NCBI GenBank assembly: GCA_900617975.1
Contig: UZAE01012362.1
Coordinates: forward strand, 1-44,636
Reading direction: 5' to 3'
Length of the DNA stretch: 44,636 nucleotides
Origin: Rodentolepis nana
Lineage: Eukaryota > Platyhelminthes > Cestoda > Cyclophyllidea > Hymenolepididae
A program made the translations under genes and the position numbers. Positions 32,010 through 43,910 of the stretch are shown piece after piece. Below the pieces are notes generated by a model, which did not search any database, was not told the origin of the DNA, and was given only the letters and a program-made list of their open reading frames with translations. The stretch's first letter is position 1, and every line of letters starts with the position of its first letter.

Positions 32010-32350
32010 ATAATTTTTCGAGATGATAAATAATATTTAAAAAAGTACAGATGACACGAATGGAAAATTATTTTTACTAACATAAATTAGTAAGTCACGA
32101 ACGTCCGAGTCAAGGCATCAAAATTTAATTGTGAAATAATGTTAATGTTTTAACACCCTTATAGCTGTCATAATGGTTCGTTATCAAAAGATCATATTTG
32201 ATCACGTTATTATGGAAATTAAATAATTTTGCGCACATTCACTTTTAAAAAAATTATCAGTTAGAATATTTAAGGTTAACTGCATTCCAACACTAGAAGA
32301 TAAAAAGATCAATTGTAATAAAAGACTTTTTCTGGCATAATATACTCATA
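32010..32350 (+). repeat. Duplicated segment
   Basis: Partner of 20740-21060. The open frame at 32466-32675 nearby is AT-rich and not supported as coding. Confidence 0.5.
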
Positions 32351-32870
32351 AAAACAAATCAAATCTCAAGAAATTTATTTATATATACGTAAACCACGTT
32401 TGTATTACGTATATCAATTATTTAATCAGAAGGGTTTGCTGTGCTTACAAGCAGTGAGTTCATGAATGGTAAATTTTTTTAGATTTTGCGAGTATAATTC
32501 TTTTGTCAGTCTAAATAGCTTTGCGCTCAATAATGTGAACTTTTCAAGGATAAAAAAACTATATTTGTTAAAGATTGATCAGGTTAATGCTATTAAATAT
32601 TTTATAAGCTTTATATTACTTGAACGAATCGCAGATGACACCTATCATACTTTTCAAAAAGACATGAATAGATGATTGCTACGGAAAATAAGTCAATTCT
32701 ACTCAGCGTAAACAGTGCTTGGAAATTTCAAGATAAAGCCAGGAAGGTTCAAGATGCATTCTTCAAGTCGATGAAAATTAAAACGGAAAACTTACGTCGA
32801 ATATAGTAATTTCAAAGACTTATGAATGTTTTTTTGACCTGTTTCCTAGCTTCATAAATAAGTCTTCAGC

Positions 32871-33117
32871 ACGCCATAATTGGGTGGTGCGGCCGTACAG
32901 CAATGTGTGTAGCCACCGGACAAGCGCTATCCAATCGGAAGATTTCGTTTGTTTAACCTAATACCCCAAGCTGATCATGCATAAGCATCCTGCGTGTACA
33001 CTTTTCAGATCACTGCGTGTGTTAATAGCTTGTGTTCTTCTATCATTTGTATTAGCAGACGGTTTCGAAATATATACCCATTAAGGGATTTCTGAGTAAG
33101 TCAAGCAAACCGCTACA
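32871..33117 (+). repeat. Dispersed repeat beta, direct copy 2
   Basis: Runs from CACGCCATAATTGGGTGGTG to CAAACCGCTAC. It lacks the expanded 37-nt array. Confidence 0.6.
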
Positions 33118-34149
33118 CCCTCAATTGTATTAAATGCCCCGTTTTGAGTGATATGAACGTTGGAGATGCAGATGCCAATTCTAAATCAATTCAACAATAG
33201 ACAATGAAGGTCATTTAGGTCAATAAATTAAATTATAGCAATTATTTTATTATTAATTGTTTAGGTGAGATTTAGTCATACTTAGATTCTAAAACCTATT
33301 GATGCATAAGAGAATCTTAAATCTAAATTGAAGTTTCACCATTAAAAATGAAACTTTCCATTGGGACTTGAAAAAAAATTCACCGCCAGAGAAACAATTT
33401 GTTTTCATATACAGCATATTTAACTTTATATAAATATAGCCTCTTAAATGGATTTATAATTGCAAAAAAATATTTTCATTTAATAATAAGTAGCTGATTC
33501 AAATTTAGCAATAGTTTGAAATTAAATTTTAAACATACTGATGAATAATTGGAAATACATTTGCCGCTTACCTTAAAAACGTGGGCTACCGTTTAGAGGG
33601 ATTATAATCAAATTTCAAAGAGATTACACAATGCCTCGTTTTATATCGATGAAAAATGAAAGACTTTGAATTTAAGCATACAAAAAAAATTAAAAATTAA
33701 AAAGAAATAAAATTCAGTTAGTTATTAGCTGATGGATTGGGGCGTCCCAAAAATATGGTGCCTGAATATACCCTTGATTTTAACTCTCCAAGCAATCTGA
33801 AGTCAAAAAATAAAAATGATTATCAATTTACAATTATGTCTCAATGTCCGAAACTACAGAAAAATTTTAGAAATATTTTCCCACAAAATGGTGAATGTGC
33901 AAATAATAAAATCCATTTCGTACCACTTATTAAATATTATTCGATTTTTTAAAAATAGTAAAAATGAAAATTTGGGAATGGCCATAGTTCCAGACATAAA
34001 TAAGTTTTAAAGAAGACTCTAATAAAATTTTAAGAAAATCGGTTTGGCAGAAACTGAGAAATCGTTAGTATCAGATTCAAAAACAGTTTTGAGAAAAACG
34101 TTATTAAGTTTTAATTTAATTTTTTTGTAGTCCAATTCATTAAATTTTA

Positions 34150-34330
34150 TTTTAATTTATATTTATTCAATCTGCCATTCCAGCCGCATACATCGTATCT
34201 TCATCGACTTCGAAAAAAAACTATTTTCGGCGTCTTTGTGTTTCATTCGAGCAGTTCAGGCCTCCTTTGTTGCGCTGGATGCTCGTATCTTAAGGCGGTC
34301 AATCCGAGCGTTGTCTCGTTAGATGGCAAA
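34150..34330. other. GC-richer island, origin unknown
   Basis: Clearly less AT-rich than its surroundings (for example TTAAGGCGGTCAATCCGAGC at 34293), inside the insert absent from the 26-28 kb paralogue. Both strands were read. The minus strand gives FEVDEDTMYAAGMAD before a stop, the longest suggestive stretch. I cannot assign it. Confidence 0.3.
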
Positions 34331-34970
34331 TGAATGAAATCCTGGACCCATTTTCACTTTTATAATCGTCATCAACTTCAATATCGGTATAAATCTTTCA
34401 TTGAAAATAAACACAGCAATAAATGTTGCAATTTCAATTATCCGAGACCCGGAATGGATATGCTTTGGAGCAAAAATCTCTGTCAGCGAGTTTAGAGACT
34501 CATTATTATTTTGAGTTTCGGAACACAAACATCGTGTCAATAACTCTTCTGATGATAAATCCCGAAGGATTTGTCAACGAATGCACAAATGGACATGCTC
34601 ATAAGTTAGTGAAAATGCGGTTGCCGCAAGTAGATATTTTTCCTTAATAAAGAGTGCTACAGTTTAGGTGAATACAATTAATTTTTAAAAGGATCCCATA
34701 ATGCTACGTTTTTGGTTTATATAGAGTAAACACTGAATTTAAGTCTCAATAATAATTTAATTGTGCAATAAAATAAATTACGGTTAGTTGATTAGAATAA
34801 AGAGAAGTAGATGCAAATAAATTAAAATGACTGAATGACCGTCACATTGAAAATATAGAAACCTAAAAATATTTTTTAAAACTGCATTTTTCATTTAAAA
34901 TATATTTTGAATAAATCAATGGAGGATTTGTGATCTTTTGAAAAATCAGCCTGCTTACATTTGGCGCTGT

Positions 34971-35060
34971 TCTGGAGAGAAATGTTTCATTTGTGAAATT
35001 AGTGTAGGATATTTTTCCTAAAAAATTTTGGTTTTTGGATAAGTATTTTGGCACAGATCA
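34971..35060 (+). pseudogene. Relic zinc finger
   Basis: Reads SGEKCFICEISVGYFS, then stops. The SGEK-F linker and first Cys are kept. Paralogue of 37741-37830. Confidence 0.4.
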
Positions 35061-35443
35061 AGAATATTTGCGTCTAATAATCTTCCACGTTCAATTTAAA
35101 ATTTAAGAATAAATGGCGAGTTTTTCACACTAGATTTTGGTTGTTCTACAAGCATAAGGCAACGTATTCAGGTAAAGTATAAATTCTAAAGAAGAAACAG
35201 ACAAAATATTGAGCAATACAACTTGAAACGCAGGCTTTTAGGGCTTTAAATAAATTATTTTCAAATAAGCAAAATTCGAATCGTGCAAAGTGAAAAATGT
35301 TTATTAATACATACGATTCCACACAACTCAAACTGCGTTTTCTCAATTTCAAGCTCATAAATTTTTTCAGCATATGACAGAAAGCACATTTTTCGAAAGT
35401 ACACACAAATGATAAAAAAGTCTACCATTCATCATATCATCAC

Positions 35444-35570
35444 TTTTTTGTTCCCCATCTTGACTTTTTTGTCACTTTGATGTTATTTACCTTCTCTGTG
35501 AAGTAGAGAATTCGGCTCCAGAGCTAATGATAACTATCAAAACGCATGTCATTTGATATAAAAATTAAAT
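35444..35570 (+). mobile_element. Short LINE-derived element, copy S6, 5' half deleted
   Basis: Retains only the CT-rich middle and the tail (GAGCTAATGATAACTATCAA, AACGCATGTCATTTGATATA). The deletion joins flank to element at ATCAC (35439-35443), a 5-bp repeat found at both deletion ends in the full-length S5 copy (27844-27848 and 28098-28102). Confidence 0.75.
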
Positions 35571-36208
35571 ATAAATGTTTAATACAACAATTTATTTTAT
35601 TTAAAGTAGGTGATTAAAGGATATAAATTTAATATCAATGCAGCCTATGGATGTAAACAACAGCTGAGTGTCTGGAAATATTTCTTTTCTATATCCTTTA
35701 AGTCATGAACAATGGTTTAGGATGCTATTCCGGTTAAAGTGTATTTCATTTTCGTTACTCACCAGCATATCATTATACCATGGAAAAATTTATTGTGAAA
35801 GCAATGTTAAATAACCTGCATTGAAACACCGTTGGGGGCCCTTACAACTAGAATGTTAGTTTCAATTATTTTCATAGAGCGTAGACTGTTTTCGGAGAAT
35901 ATGTCGAATGACTTTTAAAACAAGGTTCAATGACGTAATAAAAGCAAGCCAATGTTCCGTCTAAATGCTTTCTTTTTATTAGTTATATCTTAAAAAGCTT
36001 AATGCAACTTGCAACGGGCATATCTTGAGTGATTTTAAAGTGATATTTACAGCCTGATGTGTCAACAACATTTTTCATGTCCTAAAAGCACGATGTATTT
36101 TGAACTCATTTAATGATGTAGATGCCAATTTTTATCAACATTTGGGAATTTACAAATACTTCTCGGTTAATATATTTCGATGTTATACTTTTAACATAAA
36201 AAACGAAT

Positions 36209-36427
36209 TCAAATTATTGAACTCTTAAACTTTCTTTTAACAAACATTATTAAAATTTCTTCAAAGGCCTTGCAATGTCTCCCAAAATTAGTATGAACTC
36301 CCAGTAGATAATCCGGTAACGAACAGGATTGGACTAATAGTATGCTTAGCTTTCTTTCAGAAAATCCCATGGCTAATAATCGGGGCTTGGTGTTTGTGCT
36401 TGGAAAATTAGAACTAGTTTTTAGCAA
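36209..36427 (-). CDS. Hypothetical small ORF, 72 aa
   Basis: Not recognised. It contains KPRLLAMGFSERKLSILLVQ and FGRHCKAFEEILIMFVKRKF, a basic and hydrophobic mix with fairly normal composition. The Met at about 36370 (MGFSERK) could be the start. No paralogue elsewhere in the window and no splice context. It may be chance or a fragment of an unrelated gene or element. Confidence 0.2.
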   Translation of the reverse strand: MLKTSSNFPSTNTKPRLLAMGFSERKLSILLVQSCSLPDYLLGVHTNFGRHCKAFEEILIMFVKRKFKSSII

Positions 36428-36889
36428 CTATTGCAGTAATAATACATGCGCCATTAGTGATTTATGATCAATTGTTCTTTTTTCATTTGCGTGTCTAGAG
36501 AGAAGTATACGGCATATCTTGATATTGATCTGGATTAATAGATTTGAATATAAAGTTTAAAACAAAGTTAAAGATACAACCGTTCCAAATTCCAATTATT
36601 TGTAATTAAGTTGATTTAAATTGCAAAGTATTGCTCATTTTGTACTAGAGAGTAAAGTTTTGATAAATTCAATATGTTAAAGAATCGTCGTAGCAACACA
36701 TGGTAAAACAGAAACCTTGTTTCGAGTTCCTTAAAAGTGTTAGGCATGTTTGTTACCATTGCAGAAATTGAATGAGGCTTAAACCGCTATTATATAAATG
36801 AAGTTAAATTTGAAATTTTTTTTGACATTCCACATTCATTGCTTATTGTGTCCAGCTACAACACAGTTTACAATTGGAAGAATAAAAAT

Positions 36890-38400
36890 CAAGTGCCTCA
36901 ATGGATGTTGTCGTCAAAGTACTTTACAATTTTTTATACAATACCAACTAATAAATTAAATCATGAAATTTAAAAAGGCAACTAAATTAAAAATAAATTG
37001 AAATGCATTGCGATTTCGCTTCAGAAATTTACTTGCTAACGTCAAATACATTATCCTCACACTATAATTGATGATGCAGTAAAAATCTTAATCATCGAAA
37101 GACTTTGATAGTAATTTCACATCTGTTGTTTCTCGATTTCAACGAAACAAATATATTTCTTTACAGTAAATGTCATCCATAACGTATTTCTCTAAATTTT
37201 TATAAGAGTGCAATAGTTTTTTTCATAAAAAATGAATTGATATTCGGTTGTTTGTTCTTTGTAACTCTAAATTAATAGTAATAAGTTATTTACGTTTCGA
37301 CACATGCATTTTGAATTGTAATATTTTATAACATTACAAGGTATTATAACTTATTTGTCTAACTCGCAGTTGACGAAAAATAATACTATGAAAGCGCTTG
37401 ATTTCATCACCTTTTATTTTTACATGTAACATTAATTTGACGAATGATTTGGAAGTAAATTCCATGGTCTAACAGATGAATGATAATGGTGAGAAAGCCA
37501 ATCAGATCGGAGAACGCGGAGATAAGTTCTTATCAATACAACGGCCGAAAGCGCATAAATCTCGATTTATTGCTTATGAAACCAAGCATATTGACGATCA
37601 ACATTCGGTTTTAATTTAAATAGTTTTTTTATATAGGGAATACATATAAGCTGATTGCTCACAAATTGATTTGCATCGATGAAAACCATTTAGTTGCAAC
37701 GTGATTTTCTCAAAAAATCAGATTGCTAATAATCGTGCGCGTTCTGGAGAGAAACGATTCATTTGTGAAAATGGTGTTGGATGTTTTTCCTGCCAGATTT
37801 TAGTTATTGGAAAAGTATTATCGCACAGACCAAAACTATTAGCCTCAATTTAGCCTCCACATCAAGGTTAAAATTTAGGAATAAATGGTGAGATTTTAAC
37901 ACTTGTTTTTTGTAATATTTTAAGTATTTCAGCACAATTAAATCATTTTATCTCAACTAACCTTAATAATATTTTAAAAGAACACAGCGTCATCAGGAAA
38001 TGCACAAATTCTAAAAACGAAACAAACATAATATCGAGCAATACAATTTTTTAACGCAGGATTTTCGGGCCTTAAACAAACTAGTTTCAATCAAGTAAAA
38101 TGCGAATCTTGCAAAGTGGAATTGATTTCTTTAATTCGTCAAATTCCACTCAACGCAAACTGCATTTTCTCTATTTCAGGCTCATTAATGTTTTTCAACA
38201 GATTACAGAATGACATTTATGAAAATATGCGCGATGGATTAAAAAATTCTTTCATTTATCTTATGATCACACATTCTAAATCACGTGCTCTTCCTTGACT
38301 ATTATTTTTAAAACAACTTATTTGATCTACAGTAGGTGATCAAGGGACAAATAATTAATGTCATTGCAATGTATTGAAGAAAAAAAGAGCTGATTGTATT
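36890..38400 (+). repeat. Duplicated segment with finger relics
   Basis: Collinear with 12000-13150 and, from about 37700 on, with 27310-28270 and 34950-35620. It lacks the short element found at 27895. The open frame 38116-38298 is part of this relic region (VKCESCKVELISL at about 38095). Confidence 0.55.
37741..37830 (+). pseudogene. Relic zinc finger, best preserved of its set
   Basis: Reads SGEKRFICENGVGCFSCQIL followed by VIGKVLSHRP. Counting from the first Cys, Phe is at 8, a hydrophobic residue at 14 and His at 21, the spacing of a C2H2 finger. The second Cys is Gly and the first His is Lys. Confidence 0.45.
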
Positions 38401-38629
38401 GATATGGTTCGTTTCCTTATCTTTTAGTTCCCTAACAAATGCATAGGATGTTATAATTTTGCAGCGATCATGCCATTTATTATAATCAAGCTCTTGGCAG
38501 GCAAAAATCCAAGGGATGTACATTGAATAGTAGTTTTTTTCATTTTTTAATGGCATTCATATTAAAGTAGTAGTATTTGAAAGATGCATATTGAATATTT
38601 CACCTGTTAAGTGACATGTGTTAATTACT

Positions 38630-38835
38630 TCTAAATTTTGTACCACGTTCTCCATTTTTGGAAGGATTTTATTCTCTATGGATCTGCTTGTGAACATTCA
38701 GTTCATATTTATACCAAATGCGGTTTTCGTATTTCGCACATACGAATATTTATTTCGCCAGCATGTTTGTTTTTATGAGCGTTTAAACGACTTTATGCAT
38801 AAAGGGCATTTTACAAACATCCAAAGAGTAAATGT
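38630..38835 (-). pseudogene. Relic fingers of the copy-G lineage
   Basis: The minus strand holds KYELNVHKQIH at about 38680-38715, plus VCKMPFMHK and MCEIRKPH in other frames, with several stops and shifts. Shares its diagnostic string with 28900-28970. Confidence 0.6.
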
Positions 38836-38964
38836 GATGGGTATTTAACCAAAAAGTGTTTTAGGCGGCAATTCAAAACCATTTCTACATTTCTATTTGA
38901 AAAATAGTTCAAGTACAACAAACATTTTCATCTTGCTAACTATTATAATTTTATTTGTATATCT

Positions 38965-39215
38965 TTTCATTTTCTGTTCTCTTTTTGAATAGTAACTAAA
39001 ATATGTTGGTTTCAACATGTGCTAGAATGAGTGCAAATATATCTCAAAACTCGCATTATAGATTATTATAATATGCCAATTAGTAAAGTCAGGATTTACG
39101 AGGCACTAATATTATACTTTTCAACTTTATTTCCAACTTTATATTCAAATCTATCAATTCTGATCAAGATCAAGATATGCAGTATACTTTCATCAAGAGG
39201 CCAAATTCTATAAAT
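38965..39215 (-). repeat. Inverted partner of 10.1-10.3 kb
   Basis: The reverse complement matches 10090-10340, including AGTGCCTCGTAA and TTCTAGCACATGTTG. The plus-strand open frame at 39031-39213 is a by-product. Confidence 0.55.
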
Positions 39216-39659
39216 TTCAATAATTTATTTTAGTTTCTTTATGAGACGTTTCTTCTCAAATTTTTCAAATTTTTAAAATCAAATATTCTTCGATAAATTA
39301 CATTTTCTAAAAATGTCTTATTTCGGAATGCTTTATTTAAACTCATAATTGCGACGGATTTCAGTGCATTTACATTAATTATTATTTCATACTTACCAAT
39401 GGCTACTTAGGTAATATATGCATGTCATCGTTTGTGTAAAATAGGAGACCAAGTTAAAACTTTATAATAATATCAATTATAATATCAACTTCAAAATAAA
39501 GTAATCAAATAATTTAAAATTTTATCCCACATTTATCAGTAAAACAAACGCCCATTCACATGACTTGTCATTATTTCCGTTTAAAAAAACGGTAAACGAA
39601 AACGATACCTTCAGATAGGATTGAATATAATAGCCAACAAAGAATATTGATTTTAGGAA

Positions 39660-39990
39660 TCATACAAAAATATAACTACAAACGATATGGCCTATGGTGG
39701 TATTATCTCTAGCATTACGATATTTCTTACTCACATTAATGAGCTTGAATATGCAAATTAAGACAAAAAACCTATGCATTAATCAATGAAACAACCGTCT
39801 TTAAGTTGATCTTATTTTGTGACGACATTGATTGTTATATAAAAGTAATCTGCAAAACGTTTGGTAATGAATTAACTTAATGGCAACATGGAAATTTGCC
39901 TTAAAAAATATCACACTTATATAATCAAACTTGAAGCTAATGCTTCAAAATTTGGCGCAATCTAGCAAAACCTCTATCAATCATTTCAAA
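39660..39990 (-). repeat. 3' flank of copy D, empty site for S1
   Basis: The reverse complement is collinear with 750-1420 except that the S1 element is absent. Confidence 0.65.
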
Positions 39991-40129
39991 TTCCTACACT
40001 TTGATGAGAAACAATTGTTGTTGCCGACTAATATATTTGATATATATACTAAAAGGTGAATAAATCCAAAGTATTCAAAAGGAATTAAACAGAGCATTAA
40101 AACGGGACTAATGTCCCACTAGTAAAATA

Positions 40130-40703
40130 TTATATTCGTCTATTTTCAAAACTTTTTTTTACCCTGAGTATATGTCTTATGGAACCTATATGCCGATTCA
40201 AATCATCTTTCTGTTTGAAAGTTTGTTTGTATTCTTCACATTTGAAGGGTCTTTCTTCATTATGATAGCGCAAATGTCTAGTCAATTTATGCGAATGCTT
40301 GAAAGCTTGTTTGCATATTCCACATGTGTAGGGCCTATCTTCACCATGGGTACGCATATGACTAACTAATTCTGATTGACGTTTAAATGTTTTTCCACAT
40401 TTACTGCAATTGTACGGTTTTTCATCACTGTGGACCCGTTTGTGAGAATTCAGTTTATATTTCGTAAAGAATTGATTTCCACAAGTGACACACTCACATG
40501 GTTTTCTGTCACTATGTCGGAGTTTGTGAAAGTCCAATTTGCTTTGATATCTAAAGGTTTTTTGCATGCATCACAAGTGAAGAGCTTTTCTTTATTTGTG
40601 ATTCCCTTACTCATTTTAGCAATGCTCTCAGCAACTTCATCTAAAGGACCATGTTTAGTTGGATGGTTATTGCCTACAATAGAATTATACTTGTTCAAGG
40701 AGG
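40130..40703 (-). pseudogene. Copy D exon 5, frameshifted finger array
   Basis: The acceptor TATATTTAG precedes CCTCCTTGAAC. The first frame reads to CDACKK then shifts. Fingers 2-4 (CVTCGNQF, CSKCGKTF, CGICKQAF) are complete in the second frame. Confidence 0.75.
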
Positions 40704-41411
40704 CTAAATATAAGAAGAATATGTGTATACCAGACGCTTTTAACGTCATATCTATAGTTGGTAGTTATTTTACTTACAGCAATATATGTAATATTGAATA
40801 TTAAATCATAAGAAATAATGTTTGAATCAGTTACCTTTCAGATTAACAAATTCCACTTTTAAAAGCTTAATAACTATTGAAGCGGAACAACTTCATCCAA
40901 GATACACGTATAACATTGAGGTAATAACTGGATTATGATGCAAGTTGATAAATATAATTTGAATATTGATCGAGATATGGCTCAGCAAACTCATCAAAGA
41001 ACCGTGAATATGGACGCGTTTTATCGAATACATTTAAGAACAACTATATAGGAAACAAAGTACAGCAACCAGTTCAAATATGACTCTGCAACCCAAACCA
41101 CTTTTATTTGAATTCTCGTCAAGCAAATATGCATGCATATTAGACAAATCCTATTTAACTGTCGTTTGATATCGAGTTTCAATAGCTAAATATATGCGTT
41201 AACCTATGCCAAGCAACCAAATTAACCATTCTTGAAATGTCCTAAAATATTTGATCTTGCAGCTACATTTCTGAAATAAATGTTTCCCAGAATTAGATAA
41301 GGAAATAATTTTAAATATGGGGCTTTAGAGATGGAACTGATTACAAAGGTGACATCAAAAGTTTCATTTTCATCAAGTAATGGAAACGAAATGGTTTGCA
41401 AATTAGCATAC

Positions 41412-41604
41412 CTAATGAAGTTGTCGAATTCATATTCTCTTCATAAACGGCCTGGAAGTCGATTCCAATCGCATTTCTGTCTATGGATCTAAAATTCCAG
41501 CTGAGCCAAAAAAATATTTGACTGGAGAGTTAGTGAAGGAAGAATCGTCGATTTGACAGTGAGTGGGTGTCTGAGGTCACCAGTTGGAGACAACACTGCG
41601 ATCT
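41412..41604 (-). pseudogene. Copy D exon 4 (long form broken, short form 41412-41488)
   Basis: The long form is 193 nt with TGG-TGA and one base missing, like A. The short form after AATTTTAG is in frame with exons 3 and 5 (SIDRNAIGIDFQAVYEENMN). Confidence 0.6.
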
Positions 41605-41834
41605 CTATTAAATGGTAGGAAAACCGCATGAGTGCAAAAAACTTAAAATCTGCGAATAAATGTAATTACCTGAATTTAGCTCATTACAAATAAACATGCT
41701 ATCATCCTATGAATGCAAATTTCTCCCAAAATAACGCCCGGATTATCGAAATCCGCATTATTCTCATTCTTTTAGAACTTAACCCCAATTAAGCGGATTT
41801 AATATATTCATAATTTTAAAAAAAATTGGCATAC

Positions 41835-41988
41835 CTAGGATTAGTTAAATTTGTGCTCCCATTTGGAGAAAAAGCTCTCATCTCATTTCGAGGGATGTTA
41901 AATGTGATGTCATTTGGTGTCGCGGAGCTCTGATGTGCCATTGCAGGCAAAGTCGAAAGGTTGCCCCCTAATTCTTGATTCATATCAT
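41835..41988 (-). pseudogene. Copy D exon 3
   Basis: 154 nt, acceptor TGTTTAG, donor GTATGC. Core STLPAMAHQSSATPND. Open. Confidence 0.68.
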
Positions 41989-42094
41989 CTAAACAGTGAC
42001 CATAATTTATTTTAGAGATTAAGCCAAAAAATGCTTTGATGTAAAGAAGTAATTTTAGAGGGAATTTAATCGAACAAACACGAAAATGCACTAC

Positions 42095-42157
42095 CGAACA
42101 TCTCTTTCATTTGCTGGTGCCCGTCTTCCAAATCCGAGTGGTACATATCGCAGTAAT
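42095..42157 (-). pseudogene. Copy D exon 2, acceptor AG changed to TG
   Basis: 63 nt and open. The preceding bases are CAATTTTTG where A and C have CAATTATAG. Confidence 0.65.
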
Positions 42158-42225
42158 CAAAAATTGTGTATAAGAAATGAAAATCAATTTTGAAATTGGA
42201 AAAGAGAATTATAAATATGACTTGC

Positions 42226-42340
42226 CTGGTAAAAATTTTGAAACAAATTCATTTAATGAATTAGTGGATGTCTTTGAATTGGAAGAAGAAGATTCTGATT
42301 TCGTCTCCAATTCGTCATTTGAGTTATTCCCCTTTGCCAT
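42226..42340 (-). pseudogene. Copy D exon 1
   Basis: 115 nt, intact, MAKGNNSNDELETKSESSSS onward, ending FVSKFLP with GC donor (gcaagt). An acceptor-like CTTCATAACAG ends upstream at about 42368, matching the one upstream of A. Confidence 0.68.
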
Positions 42341-42389
42341 TTTTTGTTACAAACTTTGTATAAGCCTGTTATGAAGAAAAGTGTAATAT

Positions 42390-43880
42390 CAGATGTGTCG
42401 AATTCTGTGAATAATAAAGTTATTGGCAAATTAAATGATCAGCCTTCATACCGATTATAATTCATTAGATCGAAGTTCTGAGATTCATTTAGATAAACAT
42501 TATTAGATATTCTTAATTATGTTTCATTAAAAATTACGCCATACATTTTAATCAAGTTCAACTTGAAACTACACTTGACGAATACTTCAATTCTGACTCC
42601 CAATTTTTGGCGAGATTATGGTATTATTTTGGGAAATCTCTTGTGGATTATTAAAGACCATGTTCAATTCACCCTGTTTTAAAATAAATTAGCATACTGC
42701 TTGCATGTTAAGATCCAAAATTTTATTTCCATGGCATTCACTATAGCAGGAACAAATCGTTTCGTGTGGTCCATTTCCTCATTTTATCTTGATTCCGCTT
42801 GTTTTACTTCTACTTACGAAGCGTCTTTTATGCCTTTTTTTCAAATTGTAATGTGTTCAGAAGTTATGGGAACAAATTAATAGTCTTTACTTTTGAATAA
42901 GCCAAGAGCACTGACCATGGAGACCAATTATATTTTTAGGATAATGTTATAAATCAGTAAAGCATGACACGTTTATTATCTTTGCGCACCATATTTGCCT
43001 ACTATGAATGCCAATAATTGCAGTTTCGAAACAGATAAACGTTTCTGCTCCTGATTAAGCCCAGAGCACTGAACATGGATACCAAATATGTTTTTAGAAG
43101 AATGATCTGATTTAATATGCCTGAGTCAGTGTCTCTTTTCTGAGGCTTAAATGTAACATTTTGTACAAATTTAACTCTTTGTCTTTTAATAGCAAATTAC
43201 TGAATTTGATATGAATTTCATAGGTCGATCATATTTTAAGCGACTGAGTCATGATTAAGCAATTTACCAACTGTTGAATTAGCAAATATTTATGCACACA
43301 ATTAGCTGTTATTTTTTAGTAATATCAAAAGAACTATTTTATTCGATCATGTTTTTTTGTTTTATACACAAAAGTAGCTGCTTTTTAAATTGCAAATAAC
43401 TGAATTTGAAATGAGTTTCATAGGTCGTTCTATTTTCACAATTAATCATATTTTAAGTGTCTGAGTCAGACTTAAGCAATTTACTAACTGTTCAATAAAT
43501 AAATATGTACTCACACAATTTTTTTTGAGTGATATCAAAAGGACCATGTTTTTTTGGGAAGGGATGTAATTTTGGACAGAATCGAATTTAAAATGAATGG
43601 ATCTTGATTTATGGAAGACAGAAAATACAATCCTAATTCAAGCTTTACCCTGACATTGGATACTCATAACTTCAATCTCATATATCAAGATATTAATTTA
43701 AATTTTGGTTAACTGTGCTTAATTTGGAGCATCACTAATTAAAATAGAATCATTTGCTATGTTTCCAAACAATGAAACATGATTTTTGCTGATTGACCGA
43801 TCGAATTTTCTTTAATTGTGTGGGTAGTCATGTTTCTTTTGTTTAGTTCTAATAGATTCCGTTCAATACGTGCAAAATCT
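42390..43880 (-). repeat. Duplicated 5' flank of copy D
   Basis: Partner of 19270-20700 and, in its first part, of 7225-7960. It contains two related GCCAAGAGCACTG/GCCCAGAGCACTG motifs (42901 and 43059). No gene seen. Confidence 0.55.
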
Positions 43881-43910
43881 ACATGGAGTACAAATTTATA
43901 TTAGTGAAAG

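Larger units (their letters stand above)
32780..35960 (+). repeat. Segmental duplication of 26.25-28.6 kb
   Basis: Partner of 26250-28620, about 0.8 kb longer because of unique DNA roughly between 33650 and 34700. Small open frames in that insert (33737-33952, 33816-34010, 34319-34540, 34423-34647) show no motif and overlap each other, so I do not call them. Confidence 0.55.
40130..42340 (-). pseudogene. Zinc-finger copy D, five exons with two disabling changes
   Basis: Exons are at 42226-42340, 42095-42157, 41835-41988, 41412-41488 (short form; long form to 41604) and 40130-40703. Exon lengths match A. Exon 1 begins MAKGNNSNDELETKSESSSS and ends at the family GC donor. The exon-2 acceptor reads TTTTTG instead of ATTATAG, but since exon 2 is 63 nt, skipping it keeps frame. 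Exon 4 carries the same TGA and 1-nt deletion as A and can be bypassed by the same internal acceptor. Exon 5 has a 1-nt deletion in finger 1 (CKK, A-run at about 40555-40565), so fingers 2-5 are in another frame beginning at the ATG ending near 40567. Finger 5 also has Cys to Tyr. Probably a pseudogene, though the finger ORF (145 codons) remains open. Confidence 0.72.
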
